DNA from: Hyphomicrobiaceae bacterium
GTDB taxonomy: Bacteria; Pseudomonadota; Alphaproteobacteria; Rhizobiales; Hyphomicrobiaceae
DNA: 6,514 nt
Direction: 5' to 3'
Assembly: GCA_025359005.1 (NCBI GenBank)
Contig: JANYHP010000034.1
Coordinates: forward strand, 1-6,514
The notes below the pieces were generated by a model. It did no database searches. It was not told the origin of the DNA and saw nothing but the letters and a program-made list of their open reading frames with translations. Of this stretch, positions 6,312 to 6,514 are shown one piece after another (positions within the stretch are counted from its first letter, which is position 1; each line of letters starts with the position of its first letter). Position numbers and translations under genes: made by a program.

Positions 6312-6514
6312 ATGGGACCCGCAAGCAAGCCGAGCCGGCGGCATGTGGCCTCCGAACGACGCCGTCAGGCGGTGATCAGCGCTGCGCTCGATGTTTTTTC
6401 CAGCGATGGCTTTGCGGCCGCGCGGCTGGATGACGTCGCGGAAAAGGCCGGCGTTGCCAAAGGTACCATCTACCTCTTCTTCAAGGACAAGGAAGATCTC
6501 TTCGAGCAGATCCT
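6312..6514 (+). CDS. TetR/AcrR-family transcriptional regulator (3' end outside window)
   Basis: These are dimeric repressors that bind palindromic operators through an N-terminal helix-turn-helix and release DNA when a ligand fills the C-terminal pocket. The 67 visible codons give a basic leader (KPSRRHVASERRR), then the TetR_N pattern: AVISAALDVFSSDGFAAARL, DDVAEKAGVAKGTIYLFF and KDKEDLFEQI. The motif G-[VI]-AKGTIY-x-F-F-KDKEDLF is highly characteristic. The start ATG 6312 has GAAG (6302-6305) 6 nt upstream. An in-frame ATG at 6285 is possible but overlaps a -10-like TATGAT. The ligand-binding domain and target genes lie outside the window, so what it controls cannot be told. The palindrome just upstream suggests autoregulation. 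Confidence 0.95.
   Translation, partial: MGPASKPSRRHVASERRRQAVISAALDVFSSDGFAAARLDDVAEKAGVAKGTIYLFFKDKEDLFEQI

Overview
The window is high-GC DNA with every supported gene on the + strand. Codon third positions are strongly G/C-biased. The Ndk, TsaD and GpsA sequences read as alphaproteobacterial, and Hyphomicrobiales (Rhizobiales) is my best guess. That placement comes from remembered family resemblance, not from a search.

Layout. (1) Positions 1-1905 hold the 3' part of recQ, a DNA helicase entered after its ATP-binding P-loop region. It runs through RQC and HRDC domains into an extra C-terminal helix-turn-helix domain. (2) After an 85-nt gap with a possible promoter comes ndk (1991-2413), with every expected active-site residue. 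(3) A second 85-nt gap holds a long, almost perfect RNA hairpin (2422-2461). (4) Positions 2499-5154 hold a compact cluster of tsaD (t6A tRNA modification), a Nudix hydrolase and gpsA (glycerol-3-phosphate dehydrogenase). Both junctions are 4-base ATGA overlaps, so the three are probably co-transcribed and translationally coupled. (5) Positions 5168-6211 form one long frame that starts with a lipoprotein signal peptide and is cut in two by a single in-frame TAA. This stretch is visibly less GC-rich than its neighbours, and I do not recognise the family. (6) After a gap of about 100 nt with a palindrome and promoter-like hexamers, the window ends in the first 67 codons of a TetR-family regulator (6312 onward).

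How the genes relate. The first five genes are housekeeping functions: DNA repair, nucleotide balance, tRNA modification, nucleotide-type pyrophosphate hydrolysis and phospholipid precursor supply. No shared pathway joins them all, so the tsaD-nudix-gpsA unit looks like coupled expression rather than a metabolic pathway. The lipoprotein locus and the TetR gene look like the start of a more variable region.

I see no mobile element, CRISPR array, tRNA, rRNA or obvious defence system. The points most worth a second look are the interrupted lipoprotein gene, the Nudix gene inserted between tsaD and gpsA, the hairpin after ndk, and the helix-turn-helix tail of RecQ.
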